This document shows, piece by piece, positions 50,820 to 58,305 of a DNA stretch of 58,981 bases (within the stretch, counting starts at the first letter, position 1; every line of letters starts with the position of its first letter). A program made the position numbers and the translations under genes. Source of the stretch: Rhizobium cauense (GTDB lineage Bacteria; Pseudomonadota; Alphaproteobacteria; Rhizobiales; Rhizobiaceae). Where the stretch lies: contig NZ_JAEUAT010000029.1 of the NCBI RefSeq assembly GCF_019511525.1, forward strand, positions 1 to 58,981. The letters run 5' to 3'. The notes beneath the pieces are model-generated. The model was not told the origin of the DNA and did not search any database. It saw only the letters and a program-made list of their open reading frames with translations.

Positions 50820-51946
50820 CCGTCACCCCAGCTGCAGTGCAACACTGCGACATATTTCGTCGGGAAGGTCAGTTTGCAGGGTGGCCTGCGAACTATGGAA
50901 TGTGGATCTGGGGCGACGAGATTCTTGTTGTGTTTGCCGTTGGAGAGCTTGGCAATCAGGGTCCGCTTCATGCACGCAATGTGCACCGGCCTTTCCGACC
51001 GCGACAAGCTCGTAGTCTGGACGGTGGTTCGACCTGGGCAGTGGAGGATTTTCCTGGACTCGTGCCTGGTGGCGACAATCTGTCGGCCGACGAGCACGTT
51101 GATCGTGACTTGCGTTCAGGCCCGGATCTCAAGGGGACTTTATTCCTGGACACACTTTCCGTCGCGATCGATTTCATGGACCCAGAAACCAACATTATGG
51201 CGGCCCGCACGGGCATTCACGCAGACGCGAGAAGTTGGTTTTACGTCACTCACGATCGTGGCCGCACGTGGAAGGGGCCTTTCCCTTTCAACGGGCTTGC
51301 TGTCAGCGGGGTAGCCGCGCGAACTGATGTGGTTCCTTTAGGAAAAAGTCATGCGCTGTTCATGCTCAGCTGCGCGAAGCCAAACGGGCTAGAAGGGCGC
51401 GCGTTTTGTGCCGAAACGACGGACGGCGGACGCACATTCAGAGTGAAAAGCTTCGTAGATGATGACGGGACCGGGTATTCTATCATGCCAACAAGTGTGT
51501 CCATGCCCGATGGAACGATCATCACTGTCTTGCGACGAGGGCTGGGCGTCGGACGCGTGGGGTGGTTGGAGGGCTACCGATCGACAGACTGCGGTCTTTC
51601 CTGGCATCCCCTCGGCAAGATAGTCGCAAACACAGGACCCGGGGGAAACCCCGCCAGCATGTGCCGCTCGCTGAGCGGCAGGATCTATCTTTTCTATGGC
51701 GTGCGGAGTAACCCGTTCGGAATCAGATGTAAAACGAGTGACAATCAAGGGCAAACCTGGTCGGAAGAGACAATCATTCGCGCAGACGGCGTGTTGCCCG
51801 ACCTCGGGTACCCGCGATCGGTACTACGGCGAGATGGTCGAATTGTCTGCGCGTACTACTTCAATCAAGGAAGCGAGCGGTTCATCGCGGCGTCTGTCAT
51901 AGCCATGGCTGCGAAAGAGTGGTCGCGGGGTCAGGGCACACGATAA
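50816..51946 (+). CDS. Sialidase-fold (BNR/Asp-box) protein, exo-alpha-sialidase-like
   Basis: A 376-residue six-bladed propeller. Asp-box motifs repeat: SLDGGSTW, THDRGRTW, TTDGGRTF, STDCGLSW and TSDNQGQTW. An Arg-containing RREGQFAGWPAN near the N-terminus could stand in the arginine-triad region, but the full catalytic set is not evident to me. No signal peptide, so it acts in the cytoplasm. The coupling to a SemiSWEET transporter suggests a glycan or sugar-derivative hydrolase or binding protein; substrate unknown. Confidence 0.78.
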   Translation: MTVTPAAVQHCDIFRREGQFAGWPANYGMWIWGDEILVVFAVGELGNQGPLHARNVHRPFRPRQARSLDGGSTWAVEDFPGLVPGGDNLSADEHVDRDLRSGPDLKGTLFLDTLSVAIDFMDPETNIMAARTGIHADARSWFYVTHDRGRTWKGPFPFNGLAVSGVAARTDVVPLGKSHALFMLSCAKPNGLEGRAFCAETTDGGRTFRVKSFVDDDGTGYSIMPTSVSMPDGTIITVLRRGLGVGRVGWLEGYRSTDCGLSWHPLGKIVANTGPGGNPASMCRSLSGRIYLFYGVRSNPFGIRCKTSDNQGQTWSEETIIRADGVLPDLGYPRSVLRRDGRIVCAYYFNQGSERFIAASVIAMAAKEWSRGQGTR

Positions 51947-52047
51947 GTTGCTTCATCCGCGAGTTTAGGAAACCTCGGGCCTGTTCAGGCCTCGTGCGGT
52001 ATCATTTTATCCAGCAACAGGCCCGCAAGATATTTGCCTCGAGGAGT

Positions 52048-52072
52048 GGAACCATTTCCCCCTCAGAAAGTT
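52048..52072 (+). promoter_or_regulatory. EcfG-type promoter (GGAAC-N16-AGTT) for sRNA candidate 4
   Basis: -35 at 52048-52052, -10 at 52069-52072. The only element downstream before a terminator is non-coding. Confidence 0.72.
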
Positions 52073-52078
52073 ATGCGT

Positions 52079-52153
52079 TCGCTTTGAGAAAGGAACGTTC
52101 TCTTAGCTCCAGTCAGTTCCCCTTCAGCCCCGCCCGCGCGGGGCTATTTTTTT
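52079..52153 (+). ncRNA. sRNA candidate 4, about 75 nt, C-rich
   Basis: Same design as the three tandem units at 13.8-14.1 kb: EcfG-type promoter, about 75 bases, terminator, no coding potential. GAGAA (52086-52090) pairs with TTCTC (52098-52102). The unpaired segment AGTTCCCCTTC (52115-52125) is C-rich and could pair with ribosome binding sites. Ends are predicted. Confidence 0.68.
52126..52153 (+). terminator. Intrinsic terminator of sRNA candidate 4
   Basis: AGCCCCGC (52126-52133) pairs with GCGGGGCT (52138-52145), then ATTTTTTT. Textbook form. Confidence 0.9.
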
Positions 52154-52953
52154 CGACCATCTGCTTCAACTGATGAGACAAAGAGCTCCTTCCCTTCTTG
52201 TCGCATCGATGACACATGTTAGCGCGCGATTCCCCTACAAGGGTCGGAACACAGGTTAAAGGAAATCCGCTCGATGTAAGTCGAACCGAAAATGTCTTAG
52301 AGCAGAGCCCATCACGATGACGCCTAGTAGGCTGGCTTAGGCAACGAGGATCACGTCCTTTACGGCGATATCTTTTATGAGATTTTGTGTCCTTCCCGAC
52401 CGGAAAAATCTCCGGTGCCATAGCAGGCAGTGCGTTAAGAATGGCAATAAATGAGCGCCAGGTCATACCCCTAGCGTGGTCGGACCTTAGTCCAGGTTTT
52501 CAAGTATTCTTTCTCCTTCTAACCTGCTGAAGTCCTTCTGCCAGAAGGACTGGTAGGGGACTTCTGCCCCGCCAATGGCTCGAGAGGTCACCAACGGGTA
52601 GGCTGACCTCTCGACGCTCCCCAGCTATACGAATGATCCGCAGATCTCCAAGCGAAGTCGGAGACGCACGTGTGTTTCGTTACAGTCTCAATGAAGCGTG
52701 GCAGGCGGCGTGAAAAAGTGGCACATACCGCCCGAGAACAACAGATCCGCTCGACATCATTATCAATACTAGAGCCGGGTCGCACCAGCTTTCAGCGTAA
52801 GCCGAAGATACTCTTAACCGCGACAACGATGACAAGAGCCCAACTGAGCGGTGATGTTGTACTTACCGACACCTGTAGAGGAACAGATGCCCGGAGATCA
52901 AATCCAACGCGGTTAATTCCTCGTTGCATGGTCGATCGCACGGGGACGTATGT
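52154..52953. other. Gene-free 800-base stretch with two strong inverted repeats
   Basis: No supported gene on either strand. Two hairpins stand out: AGTCCTTCTG with its complement (52531-52551, one-base centre) and CGAGAGGTCA with its complement (52581-52613, 13-base loop). Neither is followed by a T-run and no island-type promoter precedes them. Confidence 0.5.
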
Positions 52954-53112
52954 TTAGCGCGGTTCCGCAGCAGGCGGGCCCTTGGGTGGCGCGTCTTTGG
53001 CGATACTCCTACTGTCTTTTTCCGGCTTGACAGGCCGGGCTCCCTCCCTGGCATCAACAGGCTTCTGTTCCTCTGCAGGAACCTTATCCGAATATTCTCC
53101 CCCTCTATTCAT
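52954..53112 (-). CDS. Small disordered hypothetical protein, 52 aa
   Basis: Polar and proline/lysine-rich: MNRGGEYSDKVPAEEQKPVD, AREGARPVKPEKDSRSIAKD, then a short APPKGPPAAEPR end. Probably disordered. GGAG lies 6 bases before the ATG, and an EcfG-type promoter ends 40 bases upstream, which is the main evidence for a real gene. No family recognised. Confidence 0.62.
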   Translation of the reverse strand: MNRGGEYSDKVPAEEQKPVDAREGARPVKPEKDSRSIAKDAPPKGPPAAEPR

Positions 53113-53151
53113 GTTGCTCTCCGTGGGTGGACAAACTAAAACCGCGGATCC

Positions 53152-53176
53152 AACTCTTGAAGTTGCTAGCGGTTCC
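53152..53176 (-). promoter_or_regulatory. EcfG-type promoter (GGAAC-N16-AGTT) for the 52-aa protein
   Basis: -35 complement of 53172-53176, -10 complement of 53152-53155, 40 bases before the ATG. Confidence 0.78.
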
Positions 53177-53298
53177 CGCTCTTCTTACGGTTCCTTTTTG
53201 TGAAAGCCATTTGAACACTCGCTGCTGTTCTCTGAGGCCGCGGCACGGGTGCCTCGAGAGGCAATCCATGATGCGTGCGTCACGCGATCGGCCCGTAG

Positions 53299-54210
53299 CT
53301 ATCTAGGCAAGAAAAGGCTATCAGGTTGCGCTGCGGAGAAGCCGAGAAGTTCAGACAGCTTGCTCGCGTTTTTGATTGAATTACAGTCGCGGTCGTTGTT
53401 GAAATAAACCCATACCGTCTTAGCGCCACTGCATTCAATTCGCTGCGCCCATATTGCTAACTCTTCATCGGTGTAATCGTGGCGATACCACTGTTTGGTT
53501 CCGTGGAACCGGACGTAGATGTCGTCAGCAGTTCGTACAAGTTCGTCAGGCAACGCAGGTCCGCTGCATGAACAAAATATCGCGCCGGCATCCGCAAAAG
53601 CGTTGTACACGTCCTGGTTCCACCAACTCTTGTGACGAAATTCGACGACATTGCGCCGCCGCCGATCAAGCTGCGATAGGATCAATCGCAACATTTCAGA
53701 CGAGTACCGCACACTCGGCGGGAGTTGGAACAGGAAGCATCCCATCCGGGGACCCAACAGGTCGGCAATGTATCCGAAGTCTTCGACAAGAACCTCAGTC
53801 TTTTCAAAACGGTTAATGTGCGTGATGAGCTCGCAGACCTTGATGGTGTAGACGAATTCAGGAGCCGCCTGCCGTGTCCATGCCTTGACAGCGGCGATTG
53901 TTGGCCAAGCGTAGAAAGGCGCATTTAGTTCTACCGTGCTGAAGTGGCTTTGATAGATAGAGAAAAGCTCGCTTGAGGGAGCGTCCGCAGGATAAAACTT
54001 TCCTTTCCAGTGCCAATAGTACCATCCTGAGCAACCAATATGAAAACGTCTCGAGACCTGATCCGTTTTCACCACTTCCCGAGCACCATCTTTCACTCGC
54101 AGCTCGTGCATCCTTGCAGCTCGAACAAGATTAGCCCTTCGCTGTATTTCGCGTCTTTCAGCACGTCGAGCCTTCCGTAAAGCAATCTCTTCTGCCGCAC
54201 GTTCCATCAT
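53299..54210 (-). CDS. DUF72 family protein
   Basis: A 303-residue TIM-barrel-like DUF72 (YecE) protein: FHIGCSGWYYWHWKGKFYPA, STVELNAPFYAWPTIAAVKA, FLFQLPPSVRYSSEML, VEFRHKSWWNQDVYNAFADA and VRFHGTKQWYRHDYTDEEL. The charged N-terminal extension of about 50 residues is unusual for the family. Function unknown. An EcfG-type promoter lies 96 bases upstream, facing away from another stress promoter for the 69-aa gene. Confidence 0.88.
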   Translation of the reverse strand: MMERAAEEIALRKARRAERREIQRRANLVRAARMHELRVKDGAREVVKTDQVSRRFHIGCSGWYYWHWKGKFYPADAPSSELFSIYQSHFSTVELNAPFYAWPTIAAVKAWTRQAAPEFVYTIKVCELITHINRFEKTEVLVEDFGYIADLLGPRMGCFLFQLPPSVRYSSEMLRLILSQLDRRRRNVVEFRHKSWWNQDVYNAFADAGAIFCSCSGPALPDELVRTADDIYVRFHGTKQWYRHDYTDEELAIWAQRIECSGAKTVWVYFNNDRDCNSIKNASKLSELLGFSAAQPDSLFLPR

Positions 54211-54305
54211 GTTAAAAGGCCCTCAAAGTGGAGAGGCAAGAGATCCAGTCGGCCGTCCGGCCGCGGCGGCTAGTTGATGACGGCTTTCCCGTCGCCTATG
54301 TGACT

Positions 54306-54330
54306 AACCGGCGTACCCCCGTGGGGTTCC
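54306..54330 (-). promoter_or_regulatory. EcfG-type promoter (GGAAC-N16-GGTT) for the DUF72 gene
   Basis: -35 complement of 54326-54330, -10 complement of 54306-54309, 96 bases before the ATG at 54210. Confidence 0.65.
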
Positions 54331-54338
54331 CGCTCCTT

Positions 54339-54364
54339 GGAACAATCTGTGAAGGCGCAAGGTT
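54339..54364 (+). promoter_or_regulatory. EcfG-type promoter (GGAAC-N17-GGTT) for the 69-aa gene
   Basis: -35 at 54339-54343, -10 at 54361-54364, 65 bases before the ATG. Back to back with the DUF72 promoter, 8 bases apart. Confidence 0.6.
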
Positions 54365-54428
54365 CGGATTGAAGCACTCTTGGTGCCCGTTGGAGATTGT
54401 TGGAACACCACACGGATGGAGAACGACA

Positions 54429-54638
54429 ATGAAGGAAACACGTATCGACGAAGAGCTCTGGGAAGTCCGGGACCTTCTGCACCGCGCTGTCCAAATGCAT
54501 ATCGCAGGCCAAGAGGAGGAGGCACAAACTGCGACCAAGGATGCCTACCGGCGACTGGCGACGGTCCTTGATCGAATGCAGAGCAATCTCAAACGCCCGG
54601 TAGCTGCGAACAATGCGCAGCCCGCTGTCGACTCGTGA
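54429..54638 (+). CDS. Small helical hypothetical protein, 69 aa
   Basis: Mostly one long amphipathic helix pattern: MKETRIDEELWEVRDLLHRA, VQMHIAGQEEEAQTATKDAY, LATVLDRMQSNLKR. May form a helical hairpin or oligomer. No family recognised. GGAG lies 8 bases before the ATG; an EcfG-type N17 promoter is 65 bases upstream. Confidence 0.62.
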   Translation: MKETRIDEELWEVRDLLHRAVQMHIAGQEEEAQTATKDAYRRLATVLDRMQSNLKRPVAANNAQPAVDS

Positions 54639-54787
54639 TCCCTCGGTCGAAGCCAAGGTTTCGACGCAATTTTAGTTCCAACGGCGGTTACCCTGCGATT
54701 GGCAGATGCGGCTCATCAGCAGAAAACCCGCCCGCCGCTTTGTAAAATTCAAAAGCATATTTTGCCGTCGGCCCTTTGCCGTCGCAG

Positions 54788-54812
54788 GGAACATTAAGGA
54801 CCAACACGAGTT
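54788..54812 (+). promoter_or_regulatory. EcfG-type promoter (GGAAC-N16-AGTT) for the YciE-type gene
   Basis: -35 at 54788-54792, -10 at 54809-54812, 38 bases before the ATG at 54850. Confidence 0.83.
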
Positions 54813-54849
54813 TTGGCAACGCATTCAATCGCCATCATGGAGGACTACC

Positions 54850-55341
54850 ATGGCAACTCAAAAGACGCTTGACGACCTCTTCCTCGACACGCTCAAGGAC
54901 ATATACTACGCCGAGAAGCAGATCCTTAAAGCGCTGCCAAAGATGGCTCGCGCGGCTCAGTCAGAGGAAGGAAAAGCAGGTTTTCTGCAGCATCGAGATG
55001 AAACCCAGGGGCAGATTGAGCGCCTGGAACAAGTCTTCGAGATCTTCGGTAAGCCCGCTCGTGGCAAGACCTGCGAGGCGATCCAAGGGATCATCTCGGA
55101 AGGCGAAGAGATCATGGAAGAGTTCAAGGGATCTCCGGCTCTCGACGCAGGCCTCATTTCCGCGGCGCAGGCGGTGGAGCACTACGAAATTGCCCGTTAT
55201 GGCACCCTTATTGCCTGGGCGGGACAGCTCGGCCTCAAGGACGCTATCCCGCTTCTGAAGCAGAATCTTTCAGAAGAAGAGGCTACTGACAAGAAGCTTA
55301 CACAGCTCGCCGTTGCACAGGCAAACGCCAAGGCAGCATAG
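54850..55341 (+). CDS. YciE/DUF892 ferritin-like protein
   Basis: A 163-residue four-helix protein: LDDLFLDTLKDIYYAEKQIL, LPKMARAAQSEEGKAGFLQH, TQGQIERLEQVFEIFGK, ISAAQAVEHYEIARYGTLIA. Glu and His residues in helices form the expected di-metal site (YAEKQ, EHYE). YciE-type proteins are general stress proteins; enzymatic role unproven. GGAGG lies 6 bases before the ATG, behind an EcfG-type promoter. Confidence 0.9.
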   Translation: MATQKTLDDLFLDTLKDIYYAEKQILKALPKMARAAQSEEGKAGFLQHRDETQGQIERLEQVFEIFGKPARGKTCEAIQGIISEGEEIMEEFKGSPALDAGLISAAQAVEHYEIARYGTLIAWAGQLGLKDAIPLLKQNLSEEEATDKKLTQLAVAQANAKAA

Positions 55342-55350
55342 AACTTCTAC

Positions 55351-55378
55351 GGCCCGGCTCCGTTATAGGTGCCGGGCC
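55351..55378 (+). terminator. Hairpin after the YciE-type gene
   Basis: GGCCCGGC and GCCGGGCC pair perfectly over an 12-base loop, beginning 9 bases behind the stop. There is no T-run, so read-through to the next gene is likely. Confidence 0.6.
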
Positions 55379-55414
55379 CCACTTCGCCATCACCCTGAGA
55401 GCAGGAAACAGCAA

Positions 55415-55702
55415 ATGCCATACGTCGCTTCACCCAGCTATTGCGAGGATGCGCGCGCCAGGTCAGCCAATCTCGCGCAATGTCTTGCACCCGCCAGACG
55501 GTTTCTAGACGAAACGTCGAACGCGTCGGAAGCCGAAAAGATTGAGATGCTGGTCTCCTCCGCCGCTGTCGCAGGATGGGACGAAGACGAGGTCAGGCAA
55601 GCTCTCCAGCCCGAGAGCGAAACTCCGGGTGCCGTCCTGACACGCAACATTCAGGAAACAGCCACCATTGGACTGGTTCCAACATCCGCGAACACACCCT
55701 AG
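55415..55702 (+). CDS. Hypothetical protein, 95 aa
   Basis: Starts MPYVASPSYCEDARARSANL and is helical, with an acidic stretch SNASEAEKIEMLVSSAAVAG, then WDEDEVRQALQPESETPG. No family recognised. AGGAAA lies 9 bases before the ATG. It follows the YciE-type gene by 73 bases across a hairpin and probably shares its promoter by read-through. Confidence 0.55.
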   Translation: MPYVASPSYCEDARARSANLAQCLAPARRFLDETSNASEAEKIEMLVSSAAVAGWDEDEVRQALQPESETPGAVLTRNIQETATIGLVPTSANTP

Positions 55703-56010
55703 GTCGGCACGACGCTTACGTCTGCACATTGGTGCTCCGGCCGCTTGAGGCGTTCGCGCTTTGCGAAATCGCTGGCCACCTTGACTTGATCACGACATGG
55801 CACGGCTGCGCCCGTCGGCTCGTTGCCGCGCTTCTCTCGCCGGTTTTATGGTCGTCAGCTGTGCCATCCTCTGTACGGTACCAAACACTTCTCTTAATTG
55901 ATTTTTCAGTTTATTCTCATGGAAACTCTCTTCTACGGGAGCGGAAAATGAGCTGTTGATTAACCCGGCGTCGCTCCCACGGAGGATGCCAGTTCGACGA
56001 GCAAGGCTTA

Positions 56011-56289
56011 ATGCTGAATTCGACTGACCTATTCCGACATGGCTGCGCATCCTTCCTGCTTCGGTATCCGGAATGCCGTCGTCACATCGAAAAAGTCCCT
56101 CGCCTGCGGGACCTTTTTGAGCTTTATGCGGAATGTGTGATGATGCGAGACAAGCTCTACCGCGAGCCCCTGTCCCACGATCGATTGCAGGAAAGCCAAG
56201 AGCTTTGCGAAGGCCTTGAGCGCGAAATCAGCTTCTTCCTGGAACACACCGCTCGCTCCGACTGGAGTGAGGTTGCGAAGAGCGAGTAG
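56011..56289 (+). CDS. Small conserved hypothetical protein, 92 aa (paralogue of 14455-14718)
   Basis: Begins MLNSTDLFRHGCASFLLRYP. It shares F-R-x-G-x-A-S-x-L-x-R-x-P, the central R-D-x-L and the acidic C-terminal helix with the protein at 14455-14718. The family appears helical, and function is unknown. AAGG lies before the ATG. No stress-type promoter found. Confidence 0.68.
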   Translation: MLNSTDLFRHGCASFLLRYPECRRHIEKVPRLRDLFELYAECVMMRDKLYREPLSHDRLQESQELCEGLEREISFFLEHTARSDWSEVAKSE

Positions 56290-56388
56290 GCTCCCGTCTA
56301 AACTTTCGGCTCAAGGGATCGCCCGCCGGAAACAAGTTCCGTCCGAGAGGTTTCTGGTACGAAAACTGACCTACCAAGGAGAGAAATG

Positions 56389-56601
56389 ATGGCTCGACGA
56401 AAGGCTCCAGTACAAGGAACCCATCCCGACGAAACGGCGATTTCTGTTCCGGATACCACCGGCAGAGGCGACGCTTCCGCAGATTTAACCGAGAGCATAC
56501 GACGTCGTGCATATGAAATATGGGAAAGCGAAGGGAGCCCAGACGGACGGCCGGACGATCATTGGCGTCAGGCGGAACAGGAAATCCTGAAGGGTCGCTA
56601 G
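56389..56601 (+). CDS. DUF2934 family protein, 70 aa
   Basis: The DUF2934 core is clear in LTESIRRRAYEIWESEGSPD followed by GRPDDHWRQAEQEILKGR. These short proteins are frequent in rhizobia and other soil bacteria; no function is known. The ATG at 56389 is favoured over 56386 because it lies 7 bases from AAGGAG. A near-consensus GGAAA-N16-GGTT lies at the normal distance upstream (56328-56352). Confidence 0.83.
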   Translation: MARRKAPVQGTHPDETAISVPDTTGRGDASADLTESIRRRAYEIWESEGSPDGRPDDHWRQAEQEILKGR

Positions 56602-56667
56602 CCGCTGGTCGACTATCCTCGTGATAGGTGGAGTTACGCTCCGAGCGCGGATCGCCAGGCAAAGCGA

Positions 56668-56692
56668 GGAACTCTTCCGTACTGGATAGGTT
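56668..56692 (+). promoter_or_regulatory. EcfG-type promoter (GGAAC-N16-GGTT) for the SDR gene
   Basis: -35 at 56668-56672, -10 at 56689-56692, 35 bases before the ATG at 56727. Confidence 0.83.
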
Positions 56693-56726
56693 AGGTGAGT
56701 AGCCAAACCGATCCAGGAGCACCGAG

Positions 56727-57593
56727 ATGAGCCAAGATTCGCGTCGACCAACGCCGCCCTACCCGTCCCAAAATCAAGACCCTCCCGGCGACACCAAATC
56801 CATGATGCCGCTTCCGGATCATGGTGAGCAAAGCTACGAGGGAAGCGGCAGACTTTCTGGCAAAGTCGCCCTCATCACGGGAGCGGATTCCGGGATCGGC
56901 AAAGCAGTTGCGATCGCCTTTGCTCGAGAAGGCGCCGATGTTGTCGTGTCCTACCTCAATGAACACGACGATGCACAAGATACCGGCCAGTGGATAGAAA
57001 AGGCGGGACGTAAAGCAGTGCTGATAGCTGGCGACATTAAGTCAGAACAGCATTGCATCGATCTAGTTGCTCGAACCGTAGAGGAGTTCGGAAAGGTCGA
57101 CGTACTTGTCAACAATGCCGCCTTTCAACGAACCTATTCCGACATTGCCGATATTACTGCCGAAGAGTGGGATGAGACCTTTCGCACGAATATCTACGCA
57201 CCGTTCTTTCTCACTAAGGCTGCAGTTCCCCACATGCCTCGGGGCAGCGCAATCATCAATACCACGTCAATACAGTCGCGGCAGCCCTCACCGCATCTCC
57301 TTGCATACGCATCGACAAAGGGCGCCATTTCAAACTTCACAGCGGGCCTGGCAGAGATGCTCTCAAAGAAGGGGATCAGGGTCAATGCGGTCGCTCCTGG
57401 TCCCATTTGGACGCCGTTGATCCCGTCGACCATGCCCGCGGATAAAACGGAAAAGTTTGGTGAGCAGACGCTGATCGGAAGAGCCGGTCAGCCAGCAGAG
57501 CTCGCAGGGGCGTTCGTCCTTCTTGCGAGTGAACTCGGAAGCTACATGACCGGGGCCGTCGTACCGGTCACCGGTGGCGAGATAATGATCTGA
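56727..57593 (+). CDS. Short-chain dehydrogenase of the YghA/glucose-dehydrogenase-like stress type
   Basis: A 288-residue SDR with a 45-residue proline-rich N-terminal extension (RPTPPYPSQNQDPPGD), typical of the general stress SDR group. TGADSGIGKAVA binds the cofactor; LVNNAAFQ, the Ser in NTTSIQS and YASTK form the active site; the end is SYMTGAVVPVTGGEIMI. Substrate uncertain. AGGAG lies 8 bases before the ATG. Confidence 0.88.
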   Translation: MSQDSRRPTPPYPSQNQDPPGDTKSMMPLPDHGEQSYEGSGRLSGKVALITGADSGIGKAVAIAFAREGADVVVSYLNEHDDAQDTGQWIEKAGRKAVLIAGDIKSEQHCIDLVARTVEEFGKVDVLVNNAAFQRTYSDIADITAEEWDETFRTNIYAPFFLTKAAVPHMPRGSAIINTTSIQSRQPSPHLLAYASTKGAISNFTAGLAEMLSKKGIRVNAVAPGPIWTPLIPSTMPADKTEKFGEQTLIGRAGQPAELAGAFVLLASELGSYMTGAVVPVTGGEIMI

Positions 57594-57630
57594 CCGCCGG
57601 TCGAGTAGACGAAGCCGCAAACGGGGGTAT

Positions 57631-57659
57631 GTCAACCGGGCAGGCCCCGTTCGGTTGAC
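57631..57659 (+). terminator. Hairpin after the SDR gene
   Basis: GTCAACCG (57631-57638) pairs with CGGTTGAC (57652-57659). No T-run. Confidence 0.5.
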
Positions 57660-57755
57660 TGCTAACTACCGCGGCTGCGCCAGCTACTGGTCGTGGTAAC
57701 ATCTGCCGAGTGCCGATGTGGCAGGGTACGCTGGCAGACGCTACACCTTAAGACC

Positions 57756-57780
57756 GGAACAGATCAATCGCGCGACCATT
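57756..57780 (+). promoter_or_regulatory. Variant stress promoter (GGAAC-N16-CATT) for the sigma factor
   Basis: -35 at 57756-57760, CATT at 57777-57780, 31 bases before the GTG at 57811. Suggests autoregulation or control by an EcfG paralogue. Confidence 0.65.
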
Positions 57781-57810
57781 GTCCCATGAGACAACGATGG
57801 AGTGTGTCGC

Positions 57811-58305
57811 GTGGAACCTCAGTTGATTGACCTTCTTCCCGCTCTTAGAGCGTTCGCCCTCAGGCTTATAAGAAACCCTAATGACGCGGACGATCTTGTC
57901 CAGGAAACGATCGTCAAAGCGCTGGCAAACAAAGATCGGTTCACTCCTGGCACAAACCTGAAGTCCTGGACCTTCACTATAATGAAAAACACTTTCCTGA
58001 CCCAGTCTCGCGCCCTGCAGCGCAGTCCGGTCGGGACAGAAGAGGACGCAGCGCTGTGCCCCGTGCAGGTGTCATCGTCACAGGAATGGACCGTCCATTA
58101 CAAGGATGTCGAAAAAGCTATTGGTGCGCTTGCCCCCCGCTACAAAGAGGCGCTTCTCCTTGTTGCTTCCGGTGCCTCCTATGAAGAGACCGCTCAACGC
58201 GCTCGATGCGAGATCGGAACTGTCAAAAGCCGCGTCGGCCGCGCGCGCTCCAGCCTTTTGGACACCCTGGGCGCTCGTAACTACGGTGAGGCGTTCGTCA
58301 TATAG
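57811..58305 (+). CDS. EcfG-type ECF sigma factor
   Basis: A 164-residue sigma factor. Region 2 has LRAFALRLIRNPNDADDLVQ and ETIVKALANKDRFTPGTNLK followed by SWTFTIMKNTF; region 4 has ALAPRYKEALLLVASGASYE and CEIGTVKSRVGRARSSLLD. This is the EcfG/RpoE2 group (ECF15), which drives the alphaproteobacterial general stress response and reads GGAAC promoters. No NepR gene is adjacent, as would be usual for the main EcfG, so it is probably a secondary paralogue. The GTG at 57811 has GGAG 8 bases upstream. Confidence 0.87.
   Translation: MEPQLIDLLPALRAFALRLIRNPNDADDLVQETIVKALANKDRFTPGTNLKSWTFTIMKNTFLTQSRALQRSPVGTEEDAALCPVQVSSSQEWTVHYKDVEKAIGALAPRYKEALLLVASGASYEETAQRARCEIGTVKSRVGRARSSLLDTLGARNYGEAFVI

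Noticed and set aside
56328..56352. GGAAA-N16-GGTT upstream of the DUF2934 gene at the normal 37-bp distance
   Set aside because: The -35 has one mismatch. It may be a weak member of the regulon, but it was kept out of the count.
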